A stretch of DNA of 64,000 nt from Stenotrophomonas sp. 704A1 (GTDB taxonomy: Bacteria > Pseudomonadota > Gammaproteobacteria > Xanthomonadales > Xanthomonadaceae), in contig NZ_CP130831.1 of assembly GCF_030549525.1 (NCBI RefSeq), positions 3,311,501-3,375,500 of the forward strand, written 5' to 3'. The position numbers were made by a program, and so were the translations under genes. Under the pieces are notes generated by a model. That model did no database searches, was not told the DNA's origin, and saw nothing but the letters and a program-made list of their open reading frames with translations. Below, one piece after another: positions 38,701 to 48,448 of this stretch. Position 1 is the stretch's first letter. Every line of letters starts with the position of its first letter.

Positions 38701-41700
38701 GTCATGGCGCTTGCCCAGGGCATCCAGTGCCGACAGCAACTCGCGGCCGATCACCTGCGTATGCACCGCACCTGCGAACTTCTGTTGAGGTGGTCGCGGA
38801 TGATCGAGGGGCAACGCATGCAAAGGCGGCGCGCCTTGCAGCACACGCTCCCAGTGATGCCACTGCCGCTCGATTTCATCTGCGAACGTTGTCCGCTGCC
38901 AATGCGCAAAATCCGCGTACTGGATATCGAGTTCTGGCAGCGTGGCCTCCCGACCTTCGTGCAACGCGGTGTAGAGCGCAACGAATTCGCTCGCGAGCAC
39001 GCCGATCGACCAGCCATCGGACGCGATGTGGTGCATGGTCAGCAACAGGACGTGGTCCTGCTCATCCAGCGCGAGCAAGCGTACACGCAGGAGCTGGTCA
39101 CGCTCCAGATTGAAGGCTGTGGAGGCCTCTTCCGCCGTATGCCTGGCGACGGCCGCGGCTTTCGCGGCGGCGTCCAGGCCTGCCAGGTCGATGACAGGAA
39201 AATCGATGGCGTGCGAGGGCTGAACAATCTGAACGGGACCTTCGTCAGTCCGGACGAAAACGGTACGCAACACGGAATGGCGAGCGATGATGGTTTCGAG
39301 GCCGTTCCGCAGCGCACCTCGATCGAGGCTGCCGCGCAGACGTAGTGCGAATGGCATGTTGTAGTGCGAACTGCCGCCGTTTACCTGATCGACCACCCAC
39401 AGCTGTTGCTGCGAGAACGAAAGCGGTATCGAGCCATGCTTGTCGATCACCGGGATATGCGCCCGGGAAACCTGCTTCTGACGGTCGACGTAGTTCGACA
39501 GGCCTTCGATGGAGCTGTGGAGGAAGAGCGCTTTGAGCGATCGCTCGATCCCGAAATGCGTTGCGACGCGGCCTGCCACGCGCATGGCCTTGAGCGAATT
39601 GCCTCCCAGGTCGAAGAAGCCGTCTCGTGTGCTTGATATCTCCACGCCGAGCACGTCCTGCCAGATCGCCAGCATGTCCACTTCGGTCTGGGTAGCTGGT
39701 GCAACCGTTGTCCGGTCGCCGTCGGCCAAGCCCGTGGATCGTGGGACCTTGCCATGCTGCAGGGCTCGTTGGCGTAGCTGGACGTGGAACGCATCGTCCG
39801 GGAGTTCGATCGTTGTGATCGAGTCACTGCTGGGTAGCTGTGCCAGGAAAGTGACAAGTACGCTGAGCATGGCCTCGATGGCCTCCTCGGAAAAATCCTC
39901 GTCGCGGAATCGACAGCTGATCGTCAGCACTTCCTGCAACGTGGCGACAAGTGTCAGCTTGTAGTTCGTCTGCTCGTCCGATCCCAGCCCATCCATCGCC
40001 AGGCCATGCGCCGACATGTCGGCGGTCGTCCCGACGGCGGCGTCGATCGGAAAGTTCTCGAAGGCGATCAGACTGTCGAACAATGGCGTGTGGCTGGCAG
40101 ACGGGCTGTACGACTGCACCTCGGCCAGTGGCAGGTAGCCGAAGTCGTTGCTTTCCTGGAATGATCTGTGGAGGGCGGCGATCAACGGCAGGACGTCGGT
40201 CTGCGCAAATGAAAGTTTGACCGGAATGGTGTTGATGAAAAGGCCCACCATCGACTCGATATCCGCCACCGCTGCAGGCCGACCGGAAACGGTCGCACCG
40301 AACATGACGGTCTCCTCGCCGCTGTAGCGATGCAGGAGCAAGCCCCAAGCCAGCTGCACGAGAGTGTTCACGGTGGTATGGCTGCGCTTGGCGAATGCCT
40401 GGAGCTGGTCAGACACCTCGCGGGTCAACTGCACGGACCTGGCCCGATGTCCTTGGCCCCTCTTGCCTGGCATGCGATCGATCACCAGTGGTGTTGGCGC
40501 CTGCGTATCGGCAAGCTGCGCCCTCCAGTAGTTGGCGGCCGCGCTCCTGTCCTGCGCCTGCAGCCAGGAAATGTAATTCGAAAATGGCGCGGCAGCCGGC
40601 AGCGTGGCCTTGTCGCCGCGCAGCAGGGACTGATAGATGGCCATCACGTCGCGATAGACAAGCGGTGTCGACCAGCCATCAAGCAGCATGTGGTGCGAAC
40701 TCCACAAGACCCTGAAGCGGTTGTCGGACAGCCAGAACAGGCTGATGCGCAGCATCGGTGCGCAGGACGGGTCAAAGCCGATCGCTTTGTCCCGCTGGCG
40801 GGCATCTTCGAAGTGCCTGGCCTGCTGCTCTTCGGTCAGCGAGCGAAGATCCACTTCAACCCAGGGAACCACCGCATTGGGAACGACAAGCTGGTGCAGT
40901 TGCTCGCCTTCGCCAACGAAGACGGTGCGGAGGATATCGTACCGTTCAACCACCGCCTGCCAGGCCTGTCGGAACAGGTCCGCGTCCAGGTGGCCGGTGA
41001 AGGTCGGGTATATCTGCGATACGTACGCACTTGCATCGAGCATGCTGTGATACAGCATGCCCTGCTGCATCGAGGTGGCGGGATACAGGTTCTCGATGGT
41101 GTATCGGGCCTGCCACGCATCCAGATCGGCAGTGGTGACGCGCGACATCGGGAAGTCGCTGGGCAACAGGCCCGATTGGCGGCGCAGGGCAACCGGCGCC
41201 GCTCCCTTGGCGGGTGCGCAATGCTCGATGACCCGCCTCAATGCGTCTTCGAGGTGGCCCGCCAGGCCCTCCATGTTCGCCCGCAAGAACTCCTGATCGC
41301 TGAAGCTCAGTTCGAACTGGAGCTTGCCCAGCACCACCATGCCGTTGAGCTCCAGGACCTGCTCGCGGCGGCGCTCGGGGTCGACATCCGTGCCCGTCGA
41401 CTCTGGCGCGAATCGGAACAGCGAAGCTTCGTCGAACGTCTGGTCGAACTGGCCCAGGTAGTTGAACACCACCTGCGCCCGACTCCCCTGCTCGGCCTGT
41501 GCAAGCACAGCGTCGCCGGCGAGGTGCCGCAGGACACCGTAGCCGAGGCCCTTGTTCGGAATGGCCCGGTAGTGTTCCTTGACGCTGCGGATCACGCTCG
41601 GGATCTCCACGTCATCGCATCGAAGCGTCAACGGGTAGGTGGTAGTGAACCAGCCCACCGTCTGCGTGGTGTCCAGTGCCTCGAACACATCTTCCCGACC

Positions 41701-44700
41701 GTGTCCCTCAAGGATGACGCGCAGGGTCGGCGACTGGGTCCAACGGCGCATGCCAAGGTACACCGCCGAGAGCAACAGCTCATTGACGTCGGTGCGGTAC
41801 GCTGCCGGGCACTCGCGCAGGAGCCGGGTCGTTTCCGCTTCCGACAGCCCGATGCGAACGGTCCGAGTGGTGCTGCGCCGGGCGGCGGACCGCATCGGGA
41901 AGTCCGCCGGGAAGGACGGAATCGTATCGGCCAGCTGCGCGTGCCAGAACGCCCTCTCCTTCTGCAGGGCTTCCGACCTGGCATAGTCTGCCAGCGCGGC
42001 CCCCCACTGCTGGAACGCCGACGTCTTGGGTGCCAGAGCCGGCGCTGGGCTGCCCTGTTGCACGCGATATGCCTGCTCCAGGTCCGCAAGGAGGATGCGC
42101 CAGGAGACGCCATCGACGACCAGATGGTGAGCGACCAGCAGGAGCCTGCCGGAGTCGGCACCCTGGAAATACACGACACGCAGCAGGGGTGGCCTACCGA
42201 TCCCGAGTGCAAGCTGGTGGTGTTCACATCGCTGCGTGATGCCCACCCCGTCTACATCCGCCGCCAGCACTTCATGCAGGCAGCAATCATCGATCATCTT
42301 GTCCGTCAGCGGCTCGTGCGTCGCCGACCAGTCATCCCCCTGGCTTTCGAAGCGCAGCCGGAGTGCATCGTGTCGCTGAAGGATGGAGCCGACAGCCCTT
42401 TTCAAGGCGTCGAAGTCGAAGGTCGCCGGCGTCACAAGCAGCACACTCTGGTTGAAATGCTGGATGTGCTCCCGGTCGGCGGCAAGAAATGCCTTCTGGA
42501 TCGGCAGGAGCTGCAAAGCACCTTTGATCGTCTGTTGAGGCGCGTCTGCAGCCGTGGTGACCCCTTCGCCGCCAACTGCCAGCTCGGCGATCGTCTGGCT
42601 CGCGAAGAGTTGCCGGGTCGTCAGCGGGATGCCGGCCTTGTTGGCGCGTGCAACCACCTGGATGGAGAGAATGGAGTCGCCGCCCAGCTGGAAGAAATTA
42701 TCGTGTATTCCGACTTCGTCTACGCGCAGAAGCGTCTTCCATATCTCACACAGCAACGCTTCTGTCGCGTTACGTGGACCTGCGCTGCGATCATGGGAGG
42801 AAGCCGTCACCTCGAGTTGCGCCAGGCCCTTCTTATCCAGTTTGCCGCTGGCATTGAGAGGCAACCTTGACAGGAACTTGAATGCGCTCGGAACCATGTG
42901 CGCCGCGAGGGACTGCTCCAGCGCCGCACGCAGCTCGGCGGCAAGATCGATGTCGCTGAACCCCACGTCCATGGGCTGTCGGGGGACGACGTAGGCAACC
43001 AGGCGCTTCTGGTTTGCCTGGCCTTCGATCGCCAACACGGCGCACGTGCGAACAGCAGAGAGCTGGTTCAATTGATGTTCGATTTCGCCCAGCTCGATAC
43101 GGAAACCCCGGATCTTCACCTGGCCGTCCGCCCGCCCCATGAACTCGAGATTGCCGTCTGCCCGCAAGCGTACGATGTCGCCTGTACGGTACAGCCGGAC
43201 CTGGGACTCGCGGTCCACGATGAACCTGCTCGCGGTGAGTTCTGGTCGGTTGAGGTAACCTCGCGCGAGGCCGACACCGGCGATATGCAGTTCGCCGGGC
43301 GCGCCCGCGGGAACAAACTGGCCATCGTCGGAAAGAATGTGAAGCGTGGTATCGCCAAGAGCCTTGCCGATATGAGGCATCTCTCCTGCAATCCGCGCCC
43401 AGGTGGAATCGACACAGCACTCGGTCGGGCCATACACGTTGAAGGCCTTACGGTCGTGACTCTCTTGCCACTCCACCAGGCGCTGCCATAGCGCTGTCGA
43501 GATGGCTTCTCCTCCAACAAGCAGGTCGGGAAGCATTGACCCGCAGTCCTGGTCGAGCCAGCTCTCGACGATGCTCGGGGTGCAGTCGAGGATATCGAAG
43601 CGGTGCTGCCCGAGGACGGACGTGAGGCGGCCGACCTCAAGCTTGTGGCTGTCGTCCAGAACGACCAGGCACCCGCCGTGGCCAAGCCGCGTCAATCCTT
43701 GCAGCGATGCATCGAATACATAGGAGGTCATCCATCCCCAGACGGCAGGCTGCCCGGTAATCTCGTCCAGGTGGCGGGAGAGATGACTCAGGCTGCGATG
43801 GGCGACGCAAACACCCTTGGGGACACCGGTCGAGCCGGACGTATAGATGACGTAGGCCAGGCAATCGCCCGTCAGTCCATCGATGACAGGATTACTGCTC
43901 TCAAGCGCCGATACAGCATGCTCGTCATCCATCGACAGCTGGGCGCCCACGTTGAATGCGTGCCCCCCCGCAACCTGCGAGCTTGTCAGCAGAGTGCTCG
44001 TCTTGCTGTCCTGAAGGATGTAGTCGATCCTGGAGGCTGGGTACGCCGGGTCGATGGGCAGGTACGCGCCGCCCGCCTTCCAGGCGGCAAGGATGGCGAC
44101 CACCATGTCGAGGGAACGATCGATGCAGAGACCGACGATGGAATCCGGCCCGACACCTTGCTGGATGAGCCAGTGGGCGACTTTGTTGGCACGCTCGTTG
44201 AGTTGCTGGTAGGTCAGCGAAGCTCCTTCGAAAACGAGCGCTCTCGCATGGGGCTGGCTCTCAGCGTACTTTTCGAACTGCCGATGCAGGCAGACATCTT
44301 CAGGCCAGGCTTTGCCGGCCTGGCGCATGAGCGCCCGTTGCGGTTCCACATCCGCCATTGAGCTCAGTGCGAGCTGGTAGATCGGCGTTGAGGGTGCGGC
44401 GACGACATGGCGCAGCAGTGACTCGAAACTTGTGCTGAGGCGATGGATGCTGGCTTCATCAAACAGGCTGCAGGCATATGTCCAGTTCAACCACAGGCCG
44501 GACTGGCTTTCGCTGATCGCCAGTTCGAGATCAAACTTGATGGTCTGTTGCCCGCCCGTCAGGGTGCTGATCGCCAGATCCGGAAGATCCAGTGTCGCCT
44601 CTTCGTTGTTCTGAAGCGCGAACAGCACCTGGAACAGCGGGCTGTGGCTCAAGCTCCGTTTTGGCTGAACCCTTTCCACAACCATGTCGAAGGGCACGTC

Positions 44701-45894
44701 CTGGTTCGCGTACGCGTCCAGCGCCTTCCGCACGGCATCGCGCAGCATGTGGGTGAAGCTCTGGTCACCGTCAAACTGGTGCCGGAAGACCAGGGTGTTG
44801 ACGAAGAAACCGATGAGCGGCTCGAGCTGGCTGTGGGTCCGACCGGCGATCGGCGTTCCGATGACGATATCGTCCTCGTGGCTCCAGCGTGCAAGGAGCA
44901 GCGCGAATGCGCTTTCCAACAGCATGAAGAGCGTTGCGCCGTTGTCGCGTGCGAGCTCGTTCAGCTGCTTCCCCAGCGTCGCATCAAGGTGTTGCCGGAC
45001 GATGCGGCCTTCAAAGCTCTGTTCTGCCGGGCGCGGCCTTTCCAATGGCAACCGGTGGACGGTTGGTGCGGCAGCAAGCTGCTTCTCCCAATAGTCCAGC
45101 TGTGCCGACACCACCTCATCCCGGAGCGTCTCACGCTGCCACAGGGCGAAGTCGGCATACTGGATGCCGAGGGGCGCCAACGGGTTGTCGCGCTCCTGAT
45201 GGAAGGCCTGGTAAAGAGCGACGAACTCCCGCGTCAGCACTCCCACTGACCAGCCATCCGACGCAATGTGGTGCATGGTGAGCAACAGCACATGTTCGCT
45301 TTCCGACAGCTTGAGCAAGCTGACACGCAGCATGGGATCCTGCCGGAGATTGAAGGCCATGTTGGCCTCGCAGCGGACAAGGCGCTCGACTTCCGCTGCC
45401 GCCGAGGCTTCGTCGAGATGAGTGAGGTCGAGCTCACGCATCGGCACCTTCATCGCGGGATGAACGATCTGGACCGCCCGTTCGTCGACCTCGGCGTAGG
45501 TAGTGCGCAGAACCTGATGCCGCTCCAGCAGCGTGTCCAGGGACTTCTGCAGGGCACCCTTGTTCAGGTCGCCACGAAGGGTGAGAGCGGTCGGTATGTT
45601 GTACTGGCTGCTGCCCGCCTCATGCTGGTCAATGAACCACAAACGCTGCTGCGAAAAGGAAAGAGGCGATCCGGCTGTGGCTCTTGCAACCGGCTTGATG
45701 AGGTCGCCGCCAGGATCCGCCGTTGACGACTGGATCTCGGATAGAAGTTCGATCAGCAGCTCTTTGTTGAGGGTGATTTCCTGCCTGAGCTCATCGTCGA
45801 GCGCGCCAGGCTTGGCTCTCACTTTCAGCCTGCCGTCGACAACGGATAGATCTACGTTCTTTGCCCGCGCTTTTTCCAATACGGCGATCGGCAT
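35788..45894 (-). CDS. NRPS C: docking-C-A(Gln)-PCP-E-C-PCP-C-A*-PCP-truncated C/E
   Basis: A 3368-residue NRPS. A TubC head (1-55) precedes C1 (HHIASDG at 208), then A1 with A3 at 684 and code DAQDLGVVDK, the known glutamine code, PCP1 (GGDS at 1071) and an epimerase with HHLVVDG (1256), EGHGRE and VGWFTTTYP, predicting D-Gln. C2 (HHMLLDG, 1734) is followed at once by PCP2 (GGNSLKA, 2097) with no A domain. C3 (HHIASDG, 2288) is followed by a degenerate A domain (A3 as YGSGRAGDEQG at 2768; A10 as TAGGLRD at 3103, lacking the catalytic Lys) and PCP3 (GGNS, 3160). The last 165 residues are half a C/E domain. ATG 45894 has AAAGGA upstream. Confidence 0.95.
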   Translation of the reverse strand: MPIAVLEKARAKNVDLSVVDGRLKVRAKPGALDDELRQEITLNKELLIELLSEIQSSTADPGGDLIKPVARATAGSPLSFSQQRLWFIDQHEAGSSQYNIPTALTLRGDLNKGALQKSLDTLLERHQVLRTTYAEVDERAVQIVHPAMKVPMRELDLTHLDEASAAAEVERLVRCEANMAFNLRQDPMLRVSLLKLSESEHVLLLTMHHIASDGWSVGVLTREFVALYQAFHQERDNPLAPLGIQYADFALWQRETLRDEVVSAQLDYWEKQLAAAPTVHRLPLERPRPAEQSFEGRIVRQHLDATLGKQLNELARDNGATLFMLLESAFALLLARWSHEDDIVIGTPIAGRTHSQLEPLIGFFVNTLVFRHQFDGDQSFTHMLRDAVRKALDAYANQDVPFDMVVERVQPKRSLSHSPLFQVLFALQNNEEATLDLPDLAISTLTGGQQTIKFDLELAISESQSGLWLNWTYACSLFDEASIHRLSTSFESLLRHVVAAPSTPIYQLALSSMADVEPQRALMRQAGKAWPEDVCLHRQFEKYAESQPHARALVFEGASLTYQQLNERANKVAHWLIQQGVGPDSIVGLCIDRSLDMVVAILAAWKAGGAYLPIDPAYPASRIDYILQDSKTSTLLTSSQVAGGHAFNVGAQLSMDDEHAVSALESSNPVIDGLTGDCLAYVIYTSGSTGVPKGVCVAHRSLSHLSRHLDEITGQPAVWGWMTSYVFDASLQGLTRLGHGGCLVVLDDSHKLEVGRLTSVLGQHRFDILDCTPSIVESWLDQDCGSMLPDLLVGGEAISTALWQRLVEWQESHDRKAFNVYGPTECCVDSTWARIAGEMPHIGKALGDTTLHILSDDGQFVPAGAPGELHIAGVGLARGYLNRPELTASRFIVDRESQVRLYRTGDIVRLRADGNLEFMGRADGQVKIRGFRIELGEIEHQLNQLSAVRTCAVLAIEGQANQKRLVAYVVPRQPMDVGFSDIDLAAELRAALEQSLAAHMVPSAFKFLSRLPLNASGKLDKKGLAQLEVTASSHDRSAGPRNATEALLCEIWKTLLRVDEVGIHDNFFQLGGDSILSIQVVARANKAGIPLTTRQLFASQTIAELAVGGEGVTTAADAPQQTIKGALQLLPIQKAFLAADREHIQHFNQSVLLVTPATFDFDALKRAVGSILQRHDALRLRFESQGDDWSATHEPLTDKMIDDCCLHEVLAADVDGVGITQRCEHHQLALGIGRPPLLRVVYFQGADSGRLLLVAHHLVVDGVSWRILLADLEQAYRVQQGSPAPALAPKTSAFQQWGAALADYARSEALQKERAFWHAQLADTIPSFPADFPMRSAARRSTTRTVRIGLSEAETTRLLRECPAAYRTDVNELLLSAVYLGMRRWTQSPTLRVILEGHGREDVFEALDTTQTVGWFTTTYPLTLRCDDVEIPSVIRSVKEHYRAIPNKGLGYGVLRHLAGDAVLAQAEQGSRAQVVFNYLGQFDQTFDEASLFRFAPESTGTDVDPERRREQVLELNGMVVLGKLQFELSFSDQEFLRANMEGLAGHLEDALRRVIEHCAPAKGAAPVALRRQSGLLPSDFPMSRVTTADLDAWQARYTIENLYPATSMQQGMLYHSMLDASAYVSQIYPTFTGHLDADLFRQAWQAVVERYDILRTVFVGEGEQLHQLVVPNAVVPWVEVDLRSLTEEQQARHFEDARQRDKAIGFDPSCAPMLRISLFWLSDNRFRVLWSSHHMLLDGWSTPLVYRDVMAIYQSLLRGDKATLPAAAPFSNYISWLQAQDRSAAANYWRAQLADTQAPTPLVIDRMPGKRGQGHRARSVQLTREVSDQLQAFAKRSHTTVNTLVQLAWGLLLHRYSGEETVMFGATVSGRPAAVADIESMVGLFINTIPVKLSFAQTDVLPLIAALHRSFQESNDFGYLPLAEVQSYSPSASHTPLFDSLIAFENFPIDAAVGTTADMSAHGLAMDGLGSDEQTNYKLTLVATLQEVLTISCRFRDEDFSEEAIEAMLSVLVTFLAQLPSSDSITTIELPDDAFHVQLRQRALQHGKVPRSTGLADGDRTTVAPATQTEVDMLAIWQDVLGVEISSTRDGFFDLGGNSLKAMRVAGRVATHFGIERSLKALFLHSSIEGLSNYVDRQKQVSRAHIPVIDKHGSIPLSFSQQQLWVVDQVNGGSSHYNMPFALRLRGSLDRGALRNGLETIIARHSVLRTVFVRTDEGPVQIVQPSHAIDFPVIDLAGLDAAAKAAAVARHTAEEASTAFNLERDQLLRVRLLALDEQDHVLLLTMHHIASDGWSIGVLASEFVALYTALHEGREATLPELDIQYADFAHWQRTTFADEIERQWHHWERVLQGAPPLHALPLDHPRPPQQKFAGAVHTQVIGRELLSALDALGKRHDATPFMVLQSAFAALLSRWSREADIVIGSPVACRTNEQLGALIGFFVNTLVFRYQLNPDKRFIDVLAEGRKQAIEAFANQDIPLEMLVDRLQPERSLSHSPVVQVVFSLQNQSVGELRLPGLEIAGEGDPAPVAKFELELDAVEHSGELHLAWRYATSLFEAATIERMAAGFAVLLQSIVDRPERSLRELPLMSVEERRNVVEVISGQSSPHPSESLIQERFEQVAAIQPDAQAIAYDAQCLSYGELNARANRLAHHLLARGLEPGDRVGICMEHGPEALVAVMGVLKAGATYAMLHSDLPAAGLVQRLQDLAPVALVAQVATQSLLDGVAVDVLCMDEAETRDALARAPAHNPDARALGIDATSLACVAYGSGRAGDEQGVLVEHRNVLNLWTLLDTIVGSTDTPTRSVALNGSVAFDAFVGSLAQLLSGACVVLLARDAGADGKRLLDQLVQQRVDLLHCTPTQLQLLVTAGLLEAGSGSRCHRVLVGGEPIPSALHAYMLAAANVAFHNVYGMIESGLAAASPVAAPWLHGYNIGRPLGNARVYILDEDRQPVPVGVVGELCVGAAGVARGYLGEVRSTAEHFVADPFGTDPGARMYRSGDLGRWRVDGTIELLGRTGSQTIFRRLHIDAGRIEAGLLGCAGVQEAAVVVRKDPAGLEVLTAYLVALAGHRLSPVDLRARLTVDLPEYMVPGAFVVLDALPRTAGGLRDLDALPALTSVGPDDHEYEAPVGEREEVLAGIWQALFGLDQVGRNQNFFDIGGNSIRAIQTVMQAGKLGLDIKIGSIFKLQTIRGICGVVDASAQAAPATRQAYAPLSPYQHDVLQSGAADAGCWRAQIEVGGEVTETHFRQWVKGTITERDALLSVFQATGDSYRVMRVEASRELLRSIVNIHDVSGAGPEAIVAEVAAARRQVERAIASLQGPLLRADLFVGDTSSVAVLSVHRALLDEVQWDTLSDQFRSAFTGTMQ

Positions 45895-46250
45895 ACTAAA
45901 ATCCTTTCAAGTACAGGGTTTGAACAATCCTTTACACCGTTACAGAAACGCCGCGATCAGACTGAAGACATCAGGCGCTCTGGCACAACCACCCCGAGCC
46001 TGCGCGCGCTCAAGCACGCCAAGCCCACAACGTATCATCCGGACTCGCTTTCTGAAAATCTGAATACCGGCGCCGGCTCTCGCGGCCCTCCACGGACATC
46101 GCCGGCCAGCTCCGCACGCCCCCTGGATCCGGCCCGTTCCGTGCAGTTCCATCTTGCAAAGGGCTCCCCATTACACGGACAGGGCCATCGGTCCGGTTCC
46201 CGCCGTCCCCGCCGCTCCGTTCCCCAACGGTTGGCAGTCTGCCGCAATGC
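45895..46250 (-). other. 356-bp gap upstream of NRPS C
   Basis: Between the dioxygenase stop and the NRPS C start I see no gene, RNA or clear promoter. On the minus strand the stretch near 45900-45945 carries the AAAGGA Shine-Dalgarno and a T/A-richer patch, so a promoter giving extra expression of NRPS C is possible. No strong hairpin or repeat was found. Confidence 0.4.
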
Positions 46251-47276
46251 TCAAATATACTCATCGAACGTTCCGTCGCCAATCATCACGACATCGTCCA
46301 GCTGTTGAGCCGAAACGCTCAGATCACGCCTCGCGATCGGATCGGCCTGGGCCAGCATGATCGATCGCTCGCCCTCGTAGGATTTGCGCGCGTGGGACGT
46401 CAGCAGGTTGTCAACCACAATCAGATCGCCGCGCTCCCACTTCCAGACGACGGTTTCCGCTATGTAGGCACGCTGCAGCGCTTCCATCACGGATGCTTCG
46501 ATCGGCGTTCCGTCACCGTAGTACGTATTGTGCGGCAAGTCCGCAATATCGCAGATCGACAGAAGGGACTCACGGATCCGCTCATCAAGCGTCGCGATAT
46601 TGAAGAACGTGATGTGATTGAACCAGGACAGCTCACCGGTAAGCGGGTGGCGCAACACCGGATCCCTCACCTGACGCGTCCGCAGTGAATCCGTTCCGGT
46701 CCACTCGAACTGGATGTCTTCATCGCGGCAATACTGCTCGACCACCGATCGATCCGTGGTACTGAAGGCCTCCTCCCATGGGACGCCAATGCCGCCACCG
46801 AAGTTCCTCACATACATCCATTTCCTTTCGAAGAACGTCTTGACTATCAGTGGGTCGAGCCGTTGCAGGACCGAGCGGCAATCGACCAACGGCGTTTCTC
46901 CCCCCACCTCCGACGGCATCGCACAGTAGAAGAACAGCTTCATCGGGAACGACCGTTTGTAGGAGTTCTCGTTGTGGGGAAATATCTCCTGATCAGATCG
47001 ATAGTTGGTCGACGTATACACATTCCCGTCGATCTGGCTTCTTGGCGAGCTTTCCTCCGTGCCGACGAACTCCTGGCTCGACAGCCTGCTGACCAGCTGA
47101 CCCAGCGTCTTGGCGTCGATAGGATCGAAACCCCGGTACAGGACCGCGCCATGCTCAGCGAGCCCCTTCTCCAACGGGGCTTTCTCATCCTTCAGCCACT
47201 CGCAGATATCGGTGCGCCCAGCGGGGGCATTTACTATCAGTGGAAGCGATTTCTTCTTCGTCACATCCATCACCAT
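46251..47276 (-). CDS. TauD/SyrP-like Fe(II)/2-oxoglutarate dioxygenase
   Basis: A roughly 341-residue oxygenase. The iron triad is HNE in FPHNENSYKRSFP (HxE in place of HxD, as in SyrP-type hydroxylases) and the distal His in LLTSHARKSYEGER, whose Arg should bind 2-oxoglutarate. SyrP-like enzymes hydroxylate amino acids held on NRPS carrier domains, so beta-hydroxylation of a tethered residue is the best guess. It is cytoplasmic. Several starts are close together (GTG 47282, ATG 47276, ATG 47270) with no clear Shine-Dalgarno; I use 47276. It follows the methyltransferase by 25 bp and lies between two NRPS genes. Confidence 0.88.
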   Translation of the reverse strand: MVMDVTKKKSLPLIVNAPAGRTDICEWLKDEKAPLEKGLAEHGAVLYRGFDPIDAKTLGQLVSRLSSQEFVGTEESSPRSQIDGNVYTSTNYRSDQEIFPHNENSYKRSFPMKLFFYCAMPSEVGGETPLVDCRSVLQRLDPLIVKTFFERKWMYVRNFGGGIGVPWEEAFSTTDRSVVEQYCRDEDIQFEWTGTDSLRTRQVRDPVLRHPLTGELSWFNHITFFNIATLDERIRESLLSICDIADLPHNTYYGDGTPIEASVMEALQRAYIAETVVWKWERGDLIVVDNLLTSHARKSYEGERSIMLAQADPIARRDLSVSAQQLDDVVMIGDGTFDEYI

Positions 47277-47301
47277 TGGCACGTTGAGGGCACAGGAGAC
47301 A

Positions 47302-48399
47302 TCACTTGATGATGCTTACATTCATTGACCCACACTTGTCCAACGCTTCAAGCGCCTCCTTGTGGAACGCCCCTTTCTGCAGCCACTCGGGTTGATGGGA
47401 GATGGCGCCGGCACTACCGGCGATCATCGTGAAGGCCGTTGGCTTGAGGACGAGCTCGATCACATGGAGCTTCTCCAGACGATCGAGGTCCAGATAGCTG
47501 CTTTGCAGGTCAAAGTCGTCGAACAGGTCGTTCAACTGCAGGGAGATGTCGGCATAGATCGGGTCGATGACGCCCTCGATATCCACAAGGGCACTCTTCC
47601 CGATCATGTTGATGCTCGCCACCGAGGCCCAATCGTATCCGGCGTTCAACATCATGCAGAGGCCTGTGGACAGCCGGTAGGCCTCAACGATGGGATGCAT
47701 GTAGGCATCGGCATTGATGGAACGATAGCTGACCTCCCTGTCCACCTGGCCAGAGACACTACCGTACTGATGTGAGCCAAGGTCGAGATTCAGCGCATCC
47801 ATCAGCGACACGCCACGGTCGAGGTCGGACTTGTCCGCGCCCCACAGGCGGTGCAGCAACTCGCGACCGAGGAATCGCTCGTACTCGCCCAGCGAATGGT
47901 ACAGCCAGATCATGACCACACCGGTATCGGTCAGATGGGCACGCAGGTTCCGCAGGCCCTTGGCGGGATCTTCCAGGTGGTGCATGACGCCGCTTGAAAT
48001 GATGACGTCGAACTTGGTACCGAGGTCGAGCTTCAGCAGGTCGCACTGCAGGAACTGGATATTCTCGATCCCGTTCCTTCTTGCCATCTCCCTGGCCACG
48101 TCAAGCGATGCCGAGGTCATGTCCACGCCGGTCACCCGTGCGTCGGGGAACATCTTGGCCACGCCATTGGCCCGTTGGCCGGTGCCACACCCTGCGTCGA
48201 GGATCCTCTTGCCGGCAAAGTCCTCACCAGGAAACAGCACGCTAAGCATGTTTGCGTTATCGCGAATAACGCCCTCGCCAATGATCGGACTTGGATAAGG
48301 GAACTTCTCGTACATCGCCCTTACCTCGCCCGTCGTTCTTTCTGGCCTTGCCTCTTCAGCGCGGAACGAATTGATCATGCTCAACGAGTCCTGTGTCAT
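47302..48399 (-). CDS. Class I SAM-dependent methyltransferase
   Basis: A 365-residue methyltransferase with SAM motif I ILDAGCGTGQRANG, the acidic post-I residue in VTGVDMTSASLDVA, and motif IV DVIISSGVMHHLEDP. The N-terminal segment MYEKFPYPSP is shared by a class of methyltransferases found in secondary-metabolite loci. The C-terminal 130 residues extend past the core fold and may bind a carrier protein or peptide. O- or N-methylation of the nascent or finished peptide is inferred; no methyltransferase domain is built into the NRPSs. The ATG at 48399 has GAAGGGAAA upstream, and the gene starts 49 bp after NRPS B and precedes the dioxygenase. Confidence 0.88.
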   Translation of the reverse strand: MTQDSLSMINSFRAEEARPERTTGEVRAMYEKFPYPSPIIGEGVIRDNANMLSVLFPGEDFAGKRILDAGCGTGQRANGVAKMFPDARVTGVDMTSASLDVAREMARRNGIENIQFLQCDLLKLDLGTKFDVIISSGVMHHLEDPAKGLRNLRAHLTDTGVVMIWLYHSLGEYERFLGRELLHRLWGADKSDLDRGVSLMDALNLDLGSHQYGSVSGQVDREVSYRSINADAYMHPIVEAYRLSTGLCMMLNAGYDWASVASINMIGKSALVDIEGVIDPIYADISLQLNDLFDDFDLQSSYLDLDRLEKLHVIELVLKPTAFTMIAGSAGAISHQPEWLQKGAFHKEALEALDKCGSMNVSIIK

Positions 48400-48448
48400 G
48401 TTTTCCCTTCGAACTGATCTTATGTTATTTGGATGGCGACGCGATTGA

